A DNA stretch of 64,000 nt from NCBI GenBank assembly GCA_965240325.2, contig OZ251222.1:4402001-4466000 (forward strand). Direction: 5' to 3'. The notes under the pieces are model-generated. The model made no database searches and was not told where the DNA came from. It was given only the letters and a program-made list of their open reading frames with translations. The DNA comes from Rebecca billardiae RCC1528. Taxonomy: Eukaryota > Haptophyta. Below, piece by piece: positions 9,681 through 19,867 of this stretch. How positions within the stretch are numbered: the first letter of the stretch is position 1; every line of letters starts with the position of its first letter. The position numbers were made by a program, and so were the translations under genes.

Positions 9681-12600
9681 GGTGCCTGCCCGGCCTGGCG
9701 CGCGCGCCGCGCACGCGCGCGCGGCTGCGGGCGTGGCTCTCAAAGGCCCGCGCACGGCGGCAGTGGGTCGAGCTCGCGCACGTTGAGGGCCCAGCGGCGC
9801 CCGTGCCGGCGCTCGCGCCCGCGCTCGACGCTGGCGACGAGCCCACCGCTCCGCCCACCGCTCCGCCGCCGCCGCCGCGCGCGCCGCCCGCGCGCTCGGC
9901 CGCCGACGCGCCTCCCGCGCGCGCGCCGCCCGCTGAGGTCGCGGCTGCTGCGGACAGCAGCGCCGCCGCGGACGCCGCCCCGGCGGACGCGCCCGCCGTG
10001 CGCGCCATCACGCTGGCGGCGCGTCCAGGCGAGCTCACCCTCATCGCGGGCGCGGTGGGCGCGGGCAAGAGCTCGCTCCTCTCCGCGCTGCTCGGCGAGA
10101 TGCGAGTGGACGGCGGCAGCGCGCGCGTGCACGGCTCGGTCGCCTACGTGCCACAGCACGCGTGGGTGCTCAACGCGACCGTGCGTGAGAACATTCTCTT
10201 CTTCGCGCCGTACGACGCGGCGCGGTACGACGAGGCGGTGCGGCTGTGCTCGCTCGAGCAGGACCTCCGCGCCCTCGCCGCGGGCGACGCCACCGAGATC
10301 GGCGAGCGCGGCATCAACCTCTCGGGCGGGCAGAAGCAGCGCATCTCGATCGCGCGCGCCGTGTACGCGCGCGCGAGCGTGCTGCTGCTGGATGACCCGC
10401 TCTCCGCGCTCGACGCGCACGTGGGCCGCGCGATCTTCGAGCGGTGCATCGTGCAGCACCTCGTGCGCGAGCGCTGCGCCACCGTCATCCTCGTGAGCAA
10501 CCAGCTGCACCTCGCGCCCGCGGCGCACCGCGTCGTGCTGCTGCGGCGCGGGTGCGTCGCAGAGGCGGGCACACACGCGCAGCTGCTCGGCAGCGGTGGC
10601 GAGTACGCGCAGCTGCTGCGCTCGCTGCGCGCGTCGGCGGGCGCGGAGGCGGAGGGCGCGGAGGGCGAGGATGCGGCGCCCGCCGAGGCGAGTGGCGCCG
10701 CGCCGCCGGCGCAACCCAGCCCGCCGCGCCCAGCCGCGGGCGCAGACGACTCCGCCCAGAGCCCGAGCTCCTCAGCAGTCTCTGCGCTGAGCGCCGCCTC
10801 CGACTCCTCCGCTGCGACCGCGCTCGCTGCCTGCACCGCCGAGCCGGCCGCGGACGCGGCTGCGGACCTGGAGGCGGCGGGCGGCGCGGTGAGCTCGGCG
10901 CGCGGCAAGGCGCTCGGCGCGTCGGCGCGCGGCGCGGGCGCTGGCGGCGCCGACGTCGGCGGCCCCGCCTCCGCGCCCTCCACCGCCGCCGCCGCCCCGG
11001 CGCACAGCGGCGCGCTCACGTCGACCGAGCAGCGCGCGCGCGGCGCCATCGCCTCCGGTGTGTACGCAGAGTACCTCAGGGCGGCGGGGGGCTGGGCGGT
11101 GGGCGTGGCGGTGCTCGCGCTGTACGTGGCGAGCCAGCTCAACATCGTCGCGTCGGACGCGTGGCTCTCCGTCTGGTCCGAGGGCACGCGCTTCCCCGCG
11201 CGCGGCCCCCGCTTCTATCTGGGCGTGTATCTCGGCCTGGGCGTGAGCCTCGCGCTCTGCACGTTTGTGCGAGCGCTCGCGTTCGCGTGCGCCGGGCTGC
11301 GCGCGGCGCGGCGGCTGCACGCGCGGCTGGCGCTCGTCGTGCTGCAGGGCTCGATGGCGTTCTTCGACACCACGCCGCTCGGCCGCGTCCTCGCGCGCTT
11401 CGCCTCGGACATGAACAAGCTCGACGAGACGCTGCCCAAGGCGGTGGAGGTGGCGCTCCACTCGGTCGCGTCGCTGTGCGCCACGTGCGCCGTGATCGCG
11501 AGCGTGATGCCCGCGGTGGTGCTCGCGGCGGCGCCGCTGGTGTACGCGTACGCGCGGACGCAGGCGTTCTACCGCGCCTCCGCGCTGCAGCTCAAGCGCC
11601 TCGACCAGTCCGCGCGCGGCCCGCTCTACTCCTTCTTCTCCGAGAGCCTCTCAGGGCTGCCCTCGATCCGCGCGTACGCGCGCGGCGGCACGTTTGCGCG
11701 CGCCATGGAGGCGCGGATCGACGCGTCGACGCGCGCGGTGTGGGCGACGTACATGATCGCGCGGTGGCTCTCGCTCCGGCTCGAGCTGCTCGGCAACCTC
11801 GTGATCGGCGCGGCGGCGGTCGGCGGCGTGCTCGCGCAGGGCACGTCCAGCGGCCTCGTCGGCCTCGCCCTCGCGTACGCGTTCCGTGCGACCACCCTGC
11901 TCGCCGGCATGGTGCGGTTTGTCACGGACGCGCAGACGCAGATGACGGCGTCGGAGCAGATCCTGCTGTACGTGGACACGGTGGAGACCGAGCCGTCGAT
12001 CGAGCCGGCCACCGCCGCGCTCGTCGAGCACCGCGCGCGCACCGCGCGCGCCGCGTGCGCGTGCCTCCGCCGGCCGCGCGCCGGCGGAGCGCAGCCGGAC
12101 GGCGCGCTCGCCGAGCGCGCGCGCGACGCGCGCGCGTGGCTCGGCCGCGGCGAGGTGGAGTTCGCCGGCGTGACGATGCGGTACCGGCCGGAGCTCGAGC
12201 CCGCGGTGCGGCGCGTCTCCTTCCACGTGCCCGCCGGCGCCAAGGTCGGCATCGTCGGCCGCACCGGCTCGGGCAAGTCGTCCACCATGCTGCTGCTCAT
12301 GCGCATGGTACAGCCCGCGGAGGGCGCCGTGCGCATCGACGGGCGCGACGTGCGCACGCTCAGCCTCGAGCAGCTGCGCGGCGCCGTGTCGATGATCCCG
12401 CAGGACCCGGTGCTCTTCTCCGGCAGCGTGCGCTCCAACCTCGACCCCTTCGGCCTGCACGCCGACCAGCGCATCTGGGAGGTGCTCGAGCGCGCGCAGC
12501 TCGCGAGCGCCGTGCGCGCCGCCGGGCCGGGCGGGCTCGAGGCGGAGGTCGCCGAGTACGGCGAGAACTTCTCGGTGGGGCAGCGCCAGCTGATCTGCCT

Positions 12601-13066
12601 CGCGCGCGCGCTGCTGCGCGAGGGACGCCTCCTGCTCATGGACGAGGCGACCAGCTCCGTCGGTGCGCGCGCGCGCGCGCCCTCGCCGCGTGCCGCGAGC
12701 CCGCGCGCGCCCGACTGCGCCGCGTGCCGCGCGCTCACGCAGCTCACGCAGCTCACGCACGAACGCCACATCCGCGCCTCGCCGCGCGCAGACTATGAGA
12801 CGGATCGGCTAATCCAGGCGCTCATCCGCGAGGAGTTCGCGGCATCGACCGTCATCACCATCGCGCACCGCATCAACACGATCATCGACTCGGACAAGAT
12901 CGTCGTCCTGTGCAACGGCGAGCTCGCCGAGTGCGGCGCGCCGCACGAGCTGCTGCGGCACGCGCCCGCCAACGAGGGCGCCGGAAGCTTTGCCAAACTA
13001 GTTGAGGAGACGGGCGCCGAGTCGGCGGCGCACTTGCGCGAGGTGGCCGCCGCGCGAAAAGCGTAG
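8075..13066 (+). CDS. ABCC (MRP-type) full ABC transporter
   Basis: Exons 8075-8571, 8676-8991, 9092-12662 and 12792-13066 join cleanly to 1552 residues. The N-terminus lacks TMD0 and starts with the ABCC linker signature SWIDSLVRLGARKELEPADLW. TMD1 contains the coupling segment GIRVLKFYSWEAAYLRR. NBD1 has Walker A GAVGAGKSSLL, signature LSGGQKQR and Walker B VLLLDDPLSALD, but carries a ~110-residue Ala/Pro/Gly-rich insert ahead of Walker A. TMD2 spans roughly residues 990-1280. NBD2 has Walker A GRTGSGKSST, the ABCC-type signature FSVGQRQL and Walker B LLLMDEATSSVD. The Walker B aspartate is created by the last splice (G|AC), which confirms that join. ABCC pumps export glutathione conjugates or organic anions at vacuole or plasma membranes; the substrate here is unknown. 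Confidence 0.93.
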
Positions 13067-13226
13067 CTATGATAGGCGCCCCGTGATGTCTGCATGCCGC
13101 CATGGGGGTGCGCATGGGCCTGTGCCCGCCATACTGTACCCCCATACAGTTATGCCCTTTTTGCTTTCGAGGAAACGAGTGATGAACCAACCGAACGATG
13201 GCCGACCCGAACCAACCGACGTCCAC

Positions 13227-14372
13227 ATGGGCCTAGGTGCGCGGACGGCGGGTGTGTGCTGGATCTTGACGATGTACTCGCTGGAGTGCCCTGACAGTAT
13301 CGGCGTGCCGCACCTGCACATGCGCGAGCAGCTCGCGTACAACATGCTGCGCACCGCGCGAGCAAACCCCCGGCTGCCGCTGTGCATCCTCACGAGCATG
13401 GAGCGCGGCACGGTGCTGCGCTCGCTCGCGGCTGTGCTAGGTCGCCGACTCGCAACGCTCCGCGCGGACTTACAGGTTGTAACGCTGCCGTGCACTATGC
13501 CCCCCGACTCTCCAGCCGCCGCGCCTGGCGAGTGCGCCGCGTGTGCGCTGTCCCGACAGCACCTGCCGTCCGCCCCTGCGAACAGCTCGGCGCTGCGGAA
13601 GCAGCTGGCGCTCGCCGCGGCGACGCGCTACTCGCGAGCCGTGAAGGTGCGCTCCGCCGCGTTTGTCCCCTTCCACACCACCGCCATCCTCGACGCGGAC
13701 GCCGCGCTGTGCGCGCACGCCTCTCGCGCGCTGCTGGGCGCGAGTGAGGCGCTGGCAGCTCAGAACAAATCGATCGGCGCGCGGTACCACTCGGTCGGGC
13801 GCAGGGCGCTCTCGGCGCTGATCGAGCCGTGCGAGGCAGCTTGCGGACAGACGACCGACGCCTCCGTCGTGCGCACCCGCATGCGCTGCGCCGCGCTGTG
13901 CAGCGGGCGGCACGTGCAGCACGGCCGCACCGGCTGCGGCGCCAACACGGGAGTGCTCCTCGTGCGCCGCTCTGCCGAGGCGGTGGCGTTCGCCGCGACG
14001 TGGTACGCGCGGTGGTACGCGCAGCTCGAGCGGCAGAGCGCGGCGGGGCACGCGCTGAGCTCGCTCTCCGAGCTCCGCGCCACTGCCGCGCTCTACTCGG
14101 GCGACCAGCAGACGTTCGGCTCGAGCGGGCTGCCAGCCTCCAGCTGGGCACACGCGTGCCGGCAGGTGGCCAACCTCCCGCGCACGCTGCACATGGGCAA
14201 GACGGAGGTCTCTCAGGGACAGAGCCGGGTGCACGGCTACGTCATCGGCGTGCACGGGTGCAAGGGACAGGACCACACCGGCCGCGAAGCGTGCGCGCTC
14301 TACGAGCGCTGCTGCGCGCGCCGCGGGCCGTGCGCAGACGTGCGAGCAGACGACGGCTTCTTGCTGCTGTGA
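13227..14372 (+). CDS. putative nucleotide-sugar glycosyltransferase, tandem copy 1
   Basis: Intronless, 381 residues. The ATG at 13227 was chosen because copy 2 also begins MGL followed by a conserved GVCWILTMYSLE. Visible motifs are ILDADAAL, a DxD metal/nucleotide-sugar site; NTGVLLVRRSAEAVAF, the NTG core of Nucleotid_trans (PF03407-type) enzymes; and GDQQTF, the DQ motif. There are many cysteines and no clear signal peptide or TM anchor, unusual for a Golgi enzyme. About 97% or more identical by eye to the copy 2.5 kb downstream. Sugar donor and acceptor are unknown. An upstream in-frame extension to 13002 exists but is not conserved in copy 2. Confidence 0.65.
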   Translation: MGLGARTAGVCWILTMYSLECPDSIGVPHLHMREQLAYNMLRTARANPRLPLCILTSMERGTVLRSLAAVLGRRLATLRADLQVVTLPCTMPPDSPAAAPGECAACALSRQHLPSAPANSSALRKQLALAAATRYSRAVKVRSAAFVPFHTTAILDADAALCAHASRALLGASEALAAQNKSIGARYHSVGRRALSALIEPCEAACGQTTDASVVRTRMRCAALCSGRHVQHGRTGCGANTGVLLVRRSAEAVAFAATWYARWYAQLERQSAAGHALSSLSELRATAALYSGDQQTFGSSGLPASSWAHACRQVANLPRTLHMGKTEVSQGQSRVHGYVIGVHGCKGQDHTGREACALYERCCARRGPCADVRADDGFLLL

Positions 14373-15750
14373 GACGTGAGTGACGTAGTCTGACGATGAT
14401 GACACTGAGTGAGCAGACTATACAATATGGAACTCATCGTGCAGCAGGCTCCATCCGGACGGGACCTTCTAGCAACGGTACCGCGTTGCATATGGCTTGG
14501 CCCAGGCGCCCAGCCGACCCAACGGCTCACGGTAGCCGCTCGGGCCACTGAGTCACACTGCCGAAGCTAGATTTAGAATTTACGCGGCCGGCCGCGCAGG
14601 CGGCTGCCCGCAGCGGCGCGCCGGGCGTAAAGGGCCCGGCGCACCAATAAGTAGTAGTCTACTTATAAGTAGTGAAGTACGCTAGTGTGAGTAGTGGACA
14701 GTGGTGTTGGACCAATAATATACTATTAACGAATGCTTATAATAATAACATATATATTTAATTGCTCATCAGCTTATATCAGGGCCCTTGATGATGATTG
14801 TACACCGTGTACGCCGGTCGGTGGCCGCGCCAGTGGGAGCCAGTACTCTGTACTGGCGTGCTCCCACCCGTCCCAGCCCCCTACATCAAGGCTCCCTGCT
14901 GGAATTGAAAAATACCCGCAGCTATTCGTTACCAGCCCCGATTTCATAGTCACTGAGCTCATGACCGTGTGACCCATGGACGGTCATGAGCCCGCTGAGC
15001 CCGGAAGATGGGCAGCTCACTGGCTTTCGGGGACGGGTGGCGCGTCCGAGGTCATGATGGGTTCAAACCACAGTTCCAGGTCTCTCTTCGGAGCGGAGCG
15101 TGCGATGAAGGATGGCGCGCCAACCTGCCATGCCGTGAGCCTTACGCACGTTTATTGAAACAATAAATGTAGCAGTAAACTGTAGTAGTACGTGTATACT
15201 GTTACAAAGTAGCTGTGTGCGTCTCTTCTTCTTAGTAAAATGTACAGGCCTGATGAGCGCTGTGTGCGTCTCTTACTTTTCTTAGGTAGTAGTAAACTGT
15301 ACAGCAGGTCCATGCGAGCCGCGCAGCGCAGGTGGATCGCGCTTTACTCTTTAGCAGCTCAAGGCCGCGCTCAAGCTTTATACGATCGCGGTGCAGGCTA
15401 TGCTCTGCCACCAGCGCCGACTTCGTGTCGACGATCGGGCACTGCCGCCGACGAATCAGGAGACCCGCGTCGTCCTACCTGTGTCGTTAAATCACAGAAT
15501 GAGTACGGTCCTTGGCCAGCCAGGCTGCACCAGCGTCGTACTGTCAATCTCGCCTGCCTGAGCTGTGTGCGTCTCTTATTCTTAGTTAGTAAACTGTACA
15601 CCCCATTGTCACCGATGAGGGTCCAACCAAGGGCTTGGTCCAACCCATTACCCACTCACTGGTCGCTCACTGGACCCCGGCAGCGAGCCACCCGTGCCTG
15701 CGCTCGGCGCCAGGCATGCCGACGACCGGCCGAATCCACTCCAACGCGAG
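14373..15750. other. intergenic between the duplicated glycosyltransferase genes
   Basis: About 1.4 kb, AT-richer than the genes. It contains several copies of the dispersed GTGTGCGTCTCTTATTCTTAG repeat near 15211-15600 and no recognised gene. Sequence similar to copy 1 resumes about 20 nt after the copy 2 start codon. Confidence 0.6.
15211..15600 (+). repeat. three copies of the dispersed pyrimidine-rich repeat
   Basis: Units at about 15211-15247, 15258-15304 and 15545-15600 share the core GTGTGCGTCTCTTATTCTTAG followed by TAAACTGTA, with small indels. The third unit includes the longer leader CAATCTCGCCTGCCTGAGCT seen at other sites. Not recognised as a known transposon. Confidence 0.8.
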
Positions 15751-16896
15751 ATGGGCCTCGTCGGTGGGACGGTGGGTGTGTGCTGGATCTTGACGATGTA
15801 CTCGCTGGAGTGCCCTGACAGTATCGGCGTGCCGCACCTGCACATGCGCGAGCAGCTCGCGTACAACATGCTGCGCACCGCGCGAGCAAACCCCCGGCTG
15901 CCGCTGTGCATCCTCACGAGCATGGAGGAAGGCACGGTGCTGCGCTCGCTCGCGGCTGTGCTCGGTCGCCGACTCGCAACGCTCCGCGCGGACTTACAGG
16001 TTGTAACGCTGCCGTGCACTATGCCCCCCGACTCTCCAGCCGCCGCGCCTGGCGAGTGCGCCGCGTGTGCGCTGTCCCGACAGCACCTGCCGTCCGCGCC
16101 CGCAAACAGCTCGGCGCTGCGGAAGCAGCTGGCGCTCGCCGCGGCGACGCGCTACTCGCGAGCTGTGAAGGTGCGCGCCGCTGCGTTTGTCCCCTTCCAC
16201 ACCACCGCCATCCTCGACGCGGACGCCGCGCTGTGCGCGCACGCCTCTCGCGCGCTGCTGGGCGCGAGTGAGGCGCTGGTAGCTCAGAACAAATCGATCG
16301 GCGCACGGTACCACTCCGGGCGCAAGGCGCTCTCGGCGCTGATCGAGCCGTGCGAGGCAGCTTGCGGGCAGACGACCGACGCCTCCGTCGTGCGCACCCG
16401 CATGCGCTGCGCCGCGCTGTGCAGCGGGCGGCACGTGCAGCACGGCCGCACCGGCTGCGGCGCCAACACGGGAGTGCTCCTCGTGCGCCGCTCTGCCGAG
16501 GCGGTGGCGTTCGCCGCGACGTGGTACGCGCGGTGGTACGCGCAGCTCGAGCGGCAGAGCGCGGCGGGGCACGCGCTGAGCTCGCTCTCCGAGCTCCGCG
16601 CCACTGCCGCGCTCTACTCGGGCGACCAGCAGACGTTCGGCTCGAGCGGGCTGCCAGCCTCCAGCTGGGCACACGCGTGCCGGCAGGTGGCCAACCTCCC
16701 GCGCACGCTGCACATGGGCAAGACGGAGGTCTCTCAGGGACAGAGCCGGGTGCACGGCTACGTCATCGGCGTGCACGGTTGCAAGGGACAGGACCACACC
16801 GGCGTCGAAGCGTGCGCGCTCTACGAGCGCTGCTGCGCGCGCCGCGGGCCGTGCGCTGCAGACGTGCGAGGCGCCGGCGACTTCTTGCTGCTGTGA
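15751..16896 (+). CDS. putative nucleotide-sugar glycosyltransferase, tandem copy 2
   Basis: Intronless, 381 residues, a near duplicate of the gene at 13227. It has the same ILDADAAL, NTGVLLVRRSA and GDQQTF motifs. The differences are mainly a one-residue deletion (HSGRKALS for HSVGRRALS), a compensating insertion near the C-terminus (CAADVRGAGDFLLL) and scattered substitutions such as MEEGT for MERGT. Both copies keep an intact frame, so both may be functional. Identity begins about 20 nt after the ATG and ends at the stop codon, so the promoters differ. See copy 1 for family reasoning and limits. Confidence 0.65.
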   Translation: MGLVGGTVGVCWILTMYSLECPDSIGVPHLHMREQLAYNMLRTARANPRLPLCILTSMEEGTVLRSLAAVLGRRLATLRADLQVVTLPCTMPPDSPAAAPGECAACALSRQHLPSAPANSSALRKQLALAAATRYSRAVKVRAAAFVPFHTTAILDADAALCAHASRALLGASEALVAQNKSIGARYHSGRKALSALIEPCEAACGQTTDASVVRTRMRCAALCSGRHVQHGRTGCGANTGVLLVRRSAEAVAFAATWYARWYAQLERQSAAGHALSSLSELRATAALYSGDQQTFGSSGLPASSWAHACRQVANLPRTLHMGKTEVSQGQSRVHGYVIGVHGCKGQDHTGVEACALYERCCARRGPCAADVRGAGDFLLL

Positions 16897-17295
16897 CTTG
16901 TGAGTAGTGATGATGAGGAGGACGATGATCATGCTGAGCTTATGGAACGGCTCATCAGCAGATGTAGTACTTCATCTAGTCTGATGCGCTCTCGTCTGAA
17001 GTCGTCTGCTCAGCTCGTCATCCGTTATATTTCAGTCAGTCTGCGTGCGGCGCTGCGCGCGGTCCGTCTCCCCGGCCGCAGCGCCGTCCGGACGCGGCGG
17101 CGCGGTCCGCCGACACCGCCACCGGACCGCGGCCAGACGGACCGTTGTCATGCGCCGTGATATGCCGCGTACGCGGAGTACCTGATGACGACGGTATGGC
17201 CGGCATATTGATCGTCGCGATAGTTTGGATCCGCATGCACGCATCATTAATCACGACTAACTATATATAGAGAGAGAGAGAGAGATCGAGAGTAA

Positions 17296-17349
<54 letters not shown>

Positions 17350-17897
17350 TAGAGAGAGACTAATATTATAAATAATATATATAAATATATATATATTTAA
17401 CGACGTGGCAGCATCGGACAAGCGTCAGGCTCAGAGTGCAACAGACACTGGTCAGAGTTCAGACACATAGAATGCGTCCGCGCCTTCCGTCCAGGTCAGA
17501 CAGTGCGCCACCCGCAGCCCCTGCCCCCCTACGGGAGCGGGGCCGGGATGGAGCACCGCCTCGGCCTGCGGCACTCGCCTGGGGCACGCGGCGGCGACGG
17601 CAGATGCCGCCGCGGCCGAGCGCCTTCCGGAGCACTTGGATGAGGGTATATATATATATATATAGCTATATATATAGCTACGCGTCGTCAATTTCTGCTG
17701 AGATCAGATGCGCTGCTGCTGTAATGATCAGCATGTATAGAGTTATTCACTCCTGCGCCTCGTATCGTCAGCATCATAAAACTCGATGATGGCCACCGGC
17801 GGCCAGCCGAGAGTCCCGGGACGAGTAGCGGGAGTGCCCCCGGTAGCCGCCAGCCGGTCCAGGGCGGACGGGCAGCAGCACTGATCCGCGGGCGCGA
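16897..17897. other. intergenic with microsatellites
   Basis: One kilobase between the second glycosyltransferase and the 3' end of the PTAR1-like gene. It holds an (AG)n tract at 17269-17360, AT-rich tracts near 17360-17400 and a short (TA)n near 17647-17664. No gene recognised. Confidence 0.6.
17269..17360. repeat. (AG)n microsatellite
   Basis: About 90 bp of AG dinucleotides, interrupted twice. Confidence 0.95.
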
Positions 17898-19283
17898 TCA
17901 ATTACTCGTCAACGACGCTAATGATGATGATCCATGCGTGGCGGCGGGAGGCGGGATACTGCGACGCTCCTGTTCGCAAAGCGCGCGCGCGGCGAGAGCA
18001 CTGAGCGGTAGTGGCATTGGGCCCGGGGCCGACGCACGTGTCTGCGGCCCTGCGCCGGCCTCAGCCGAGCACAGCCTGGCTGGCTGCATCCACTCGGCCG
18101 CACACGCGTGCATGTGTGCGGCGGGCACGCCCAGCCGCATGCACAGGGCGATGGCGAAGCGATGATGTGCGCGGGCCACGCCGCCGTCCTCGGCTTCGTC
18201 GCGCGCGGCGACACCCCACGCCCGCCCGCCGTCGCCGCCCGCCGCCCTGCCCCTGCCCCCTCGCGCTGCATCGGCCTCGCGTGCGCGCGCGAGGGCCTGG
18301 GCGAGCTCGAGCTCAGCGCGTGCGAGCTGCCACTGCACCGCCACGGGTCGGCTGGCTGGGGACGGGGGGAAGATCGCAGCCAGCACGCAGCTCTGCCGCT
18401 GGAACCGCGCGGAGCTGTCCGTGGTGTGCGAGCGCAGCAGCCGCTCGGTGCGCCCGAGCTCAGCGCGCAGTGCAGCGGGCAGGGCGGCGCCGCCCGCACC
18501 CGCGCCGGGGCCGTCGGCGGTGGGCAACCGAGCGTGGAGCCAGGCTCGCTGCACGCCAGCGTAGTAGTTTGCGCGCTTCGCGGCGGTGGCCGCGTCGCAC
18601 CGCACAAGCTCGCGCACGAGAAGCGCTTCAGGCAGCCTTGGCTCCACGCGCACAGGCGGCGTTGTGCCGCGTGGGTGCGGCGCGGTGCGCTGCGTGGCCT
18701 CCGTCAGCAGCCACCTGCGGTGCGCCCACGCATCGGGCGCCGACGGAAAGCGCGCGAGCACGAGCGCGCTCAGAGCAAGCTCACCCCGCAGTGCACGTTC
18801 GTGCGCGTCCTCGGCCGCATCGGCGCCTTCGCCCCGCCGCGCCTCCTCCTGCTGCAGCAGCAGCCGCTTGCGCGCGTGCCAGGCCGAGTAGCAATGGCCG
18901 TTCAGCAAGACGAGCACGCGCGACGCGGCGCGGAGCTGGGCGAGCAGCTGCGACATGCCCTCGTCGAGCACGGCGGTGGATCCGTTGCACACGTGCGCCG
19001 CTGCAAGAGCGCGCTGGCGCTGGGTCCATCCCGCGCACGTGCGGGCCTCTGCGTGCGTGGCTGGCAGGCTCCACTTGGCGATGGCCAGCTGCCGCCCGCC
19101 GTCACAGACGGCGAGCTGCGCCTTGGCTTGCCGCGTGCCGCTCGCAGGGAAGACGAGCCGGCAGGTTGGCTCGGCGACTGCAATCTCCTCGCACGAGGGC
19201 ACGAACTCGTAGCCCTCGAGCGCAACCTCGGCGTCCAGCGTCGCGTCGAGGACGTCCATCATGCCCGCCTGCGCAGCCGCCAT
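17898..19283 (-). CDS. protein prenyltransferase alpha-subunit repeat protein, PTAR1-like
   Basis: Intronless, 461 residues, ATG at 19283. Prenyltransferase alpha-type helical repeats are visible: GHCYSAWHARKRLLL (about 129-143) and FPSAPDAWAHRRWLL (about 179-193), followed by weaker units ATAAKRANYYAGVQRAWL and HTTDSSARFQRQSCVLAAIF. The W.HR core is that of the PPTA repeat. The degenerate late repeats and the long gap between repeats resemble PTAR1 rather than the FTase/GGTase-I or RabGGTase alpha subunits. PTAR1 relatives pair with RabGGTase beta in animals; a partner here is inference. The C-terminal 60 residues are low complexity. Confidence 0.75.
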   Translation of the reverse strand: MAAAQAGMMDVLDATLDAEVALEGYEFVPSCEEIAVAEPTCRLVFPASGTRQAKAQLAVCDGGRQLAIAKWSLPATHAEARTCAGWTQRQRALAAAHVCNGSTAVLDEGMSQLLAQLRAASRVLVLLNGHCYSAWHARKRLLLQQEEARRGEGADAAEDAHERALRGELALSALVLARFPSAPDAWAHRRWLLTEATQRTAPHPRGTTPPVRVEPRLPEALLVRELVRCDAATAAKRANYYAGVQRAWLHARLPTADGPGAGAGGAALPAALRAELGRTERLLRSHTTDSSARFQRQSCVLAAIFPPSPASRPVAVQWQLARAELELAQALARAREADAARGGRGRAAGGDGGRAWGVAARDEAEDGGVARAHHRFAIALCMRLGVPAAHMHACAAEWMQPARLCSAEAGAGPQTRASAPGPMPLPLSALAARALCEQERRSIPPPAATHGSSSLASLTSN

Positions 19284-19375
19284 CGTCGTGCAGGACGATC
19301 AGCCACGCCTTCATCACTCGGCATAGAATAAAGAAAAAATGTTTCGGGCGGCCTGCGCTGGTAAGACAGTACGTA

Positions 19376-19458
19376 TCTCGCCTGCCTGAGACTCTGTGTG
19401 CGTCTCTTATTCCTATCAAACTGTATCTGTGTGCGTCTCTTATTCTTAGTAAACAAGT
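19376..19458 (+). repeat. dispersed pyrimidine-rich repeat, two units in tandem
   Basis: ATCTCGCCTGCCTGAG leader, then TGTGTGCGTCTCTTATTC, then a second TGTGTGCGTCTCTTATTCTTAG followed by TAAAC. The same core as at 15.2-15.6, 25.5, 57.0 and 61.1 kb. Confidence 0.8.
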
Positions 19459-19666
19459 AATCGTCGTCGTCTTGCTCCCGGGTTCGTGTAAAAATGGCGC
19501 GCAGCAGACGGCGCAGCGACAGTGCTCCGTCCGCCTCACCCTCGGTCGTCATCTATATGAGCTGCTGCTTGTCGTCGTCAGACGTCACCGGCGACGGCGG
19601 CGACGTCGTGATGACGGCAGCGGCCGGCCTTGACGATGCCAAGGTATACTGCCACGTATTCGCTCG

Positions 19667-19668
<2 letters not shown>

Positions 19669-19761
<93 letters not shown>
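19669..19761. repeat. (TA)n microsatellite
   Basis: About 92 bp of uninterrupted AT dinucleotides. Confidence 0.97.
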
Positions 19762-19764
<3 letters not shown>

Positions 19765-19867
19765 TGTATATCTGAGTGTGCATCATCGTCGTACTATTGA
19801 TGGACGAGTATGTTATTGGTGTCAGGTACCCACTCACCACTGCAGAGCCACACTCCCGCCACAGACA

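Larger units (their letters stand above)
19284..19867. other. intergenic with repeats
   Basis: Between the PTAR1-like start and the 3' end of the receptor-like gene. It contains a double copy of the dispersed repeat (19376-19458) and a long (TA)n tract. No gene recognised. Confidence 0.6.

Noticed and set aside
15240-15818. 192-codon plus-strand frame ahead of glycosyltransferase copy 2
   Set aside because: Largely dispersed-repeat sequence running out of frame into the gene; not conserved at copy 1.
18011-19633. 540-codon plus-strand frame
   Set aside because: Antisense of the PTAR1-like gene, with no recognisable motif.
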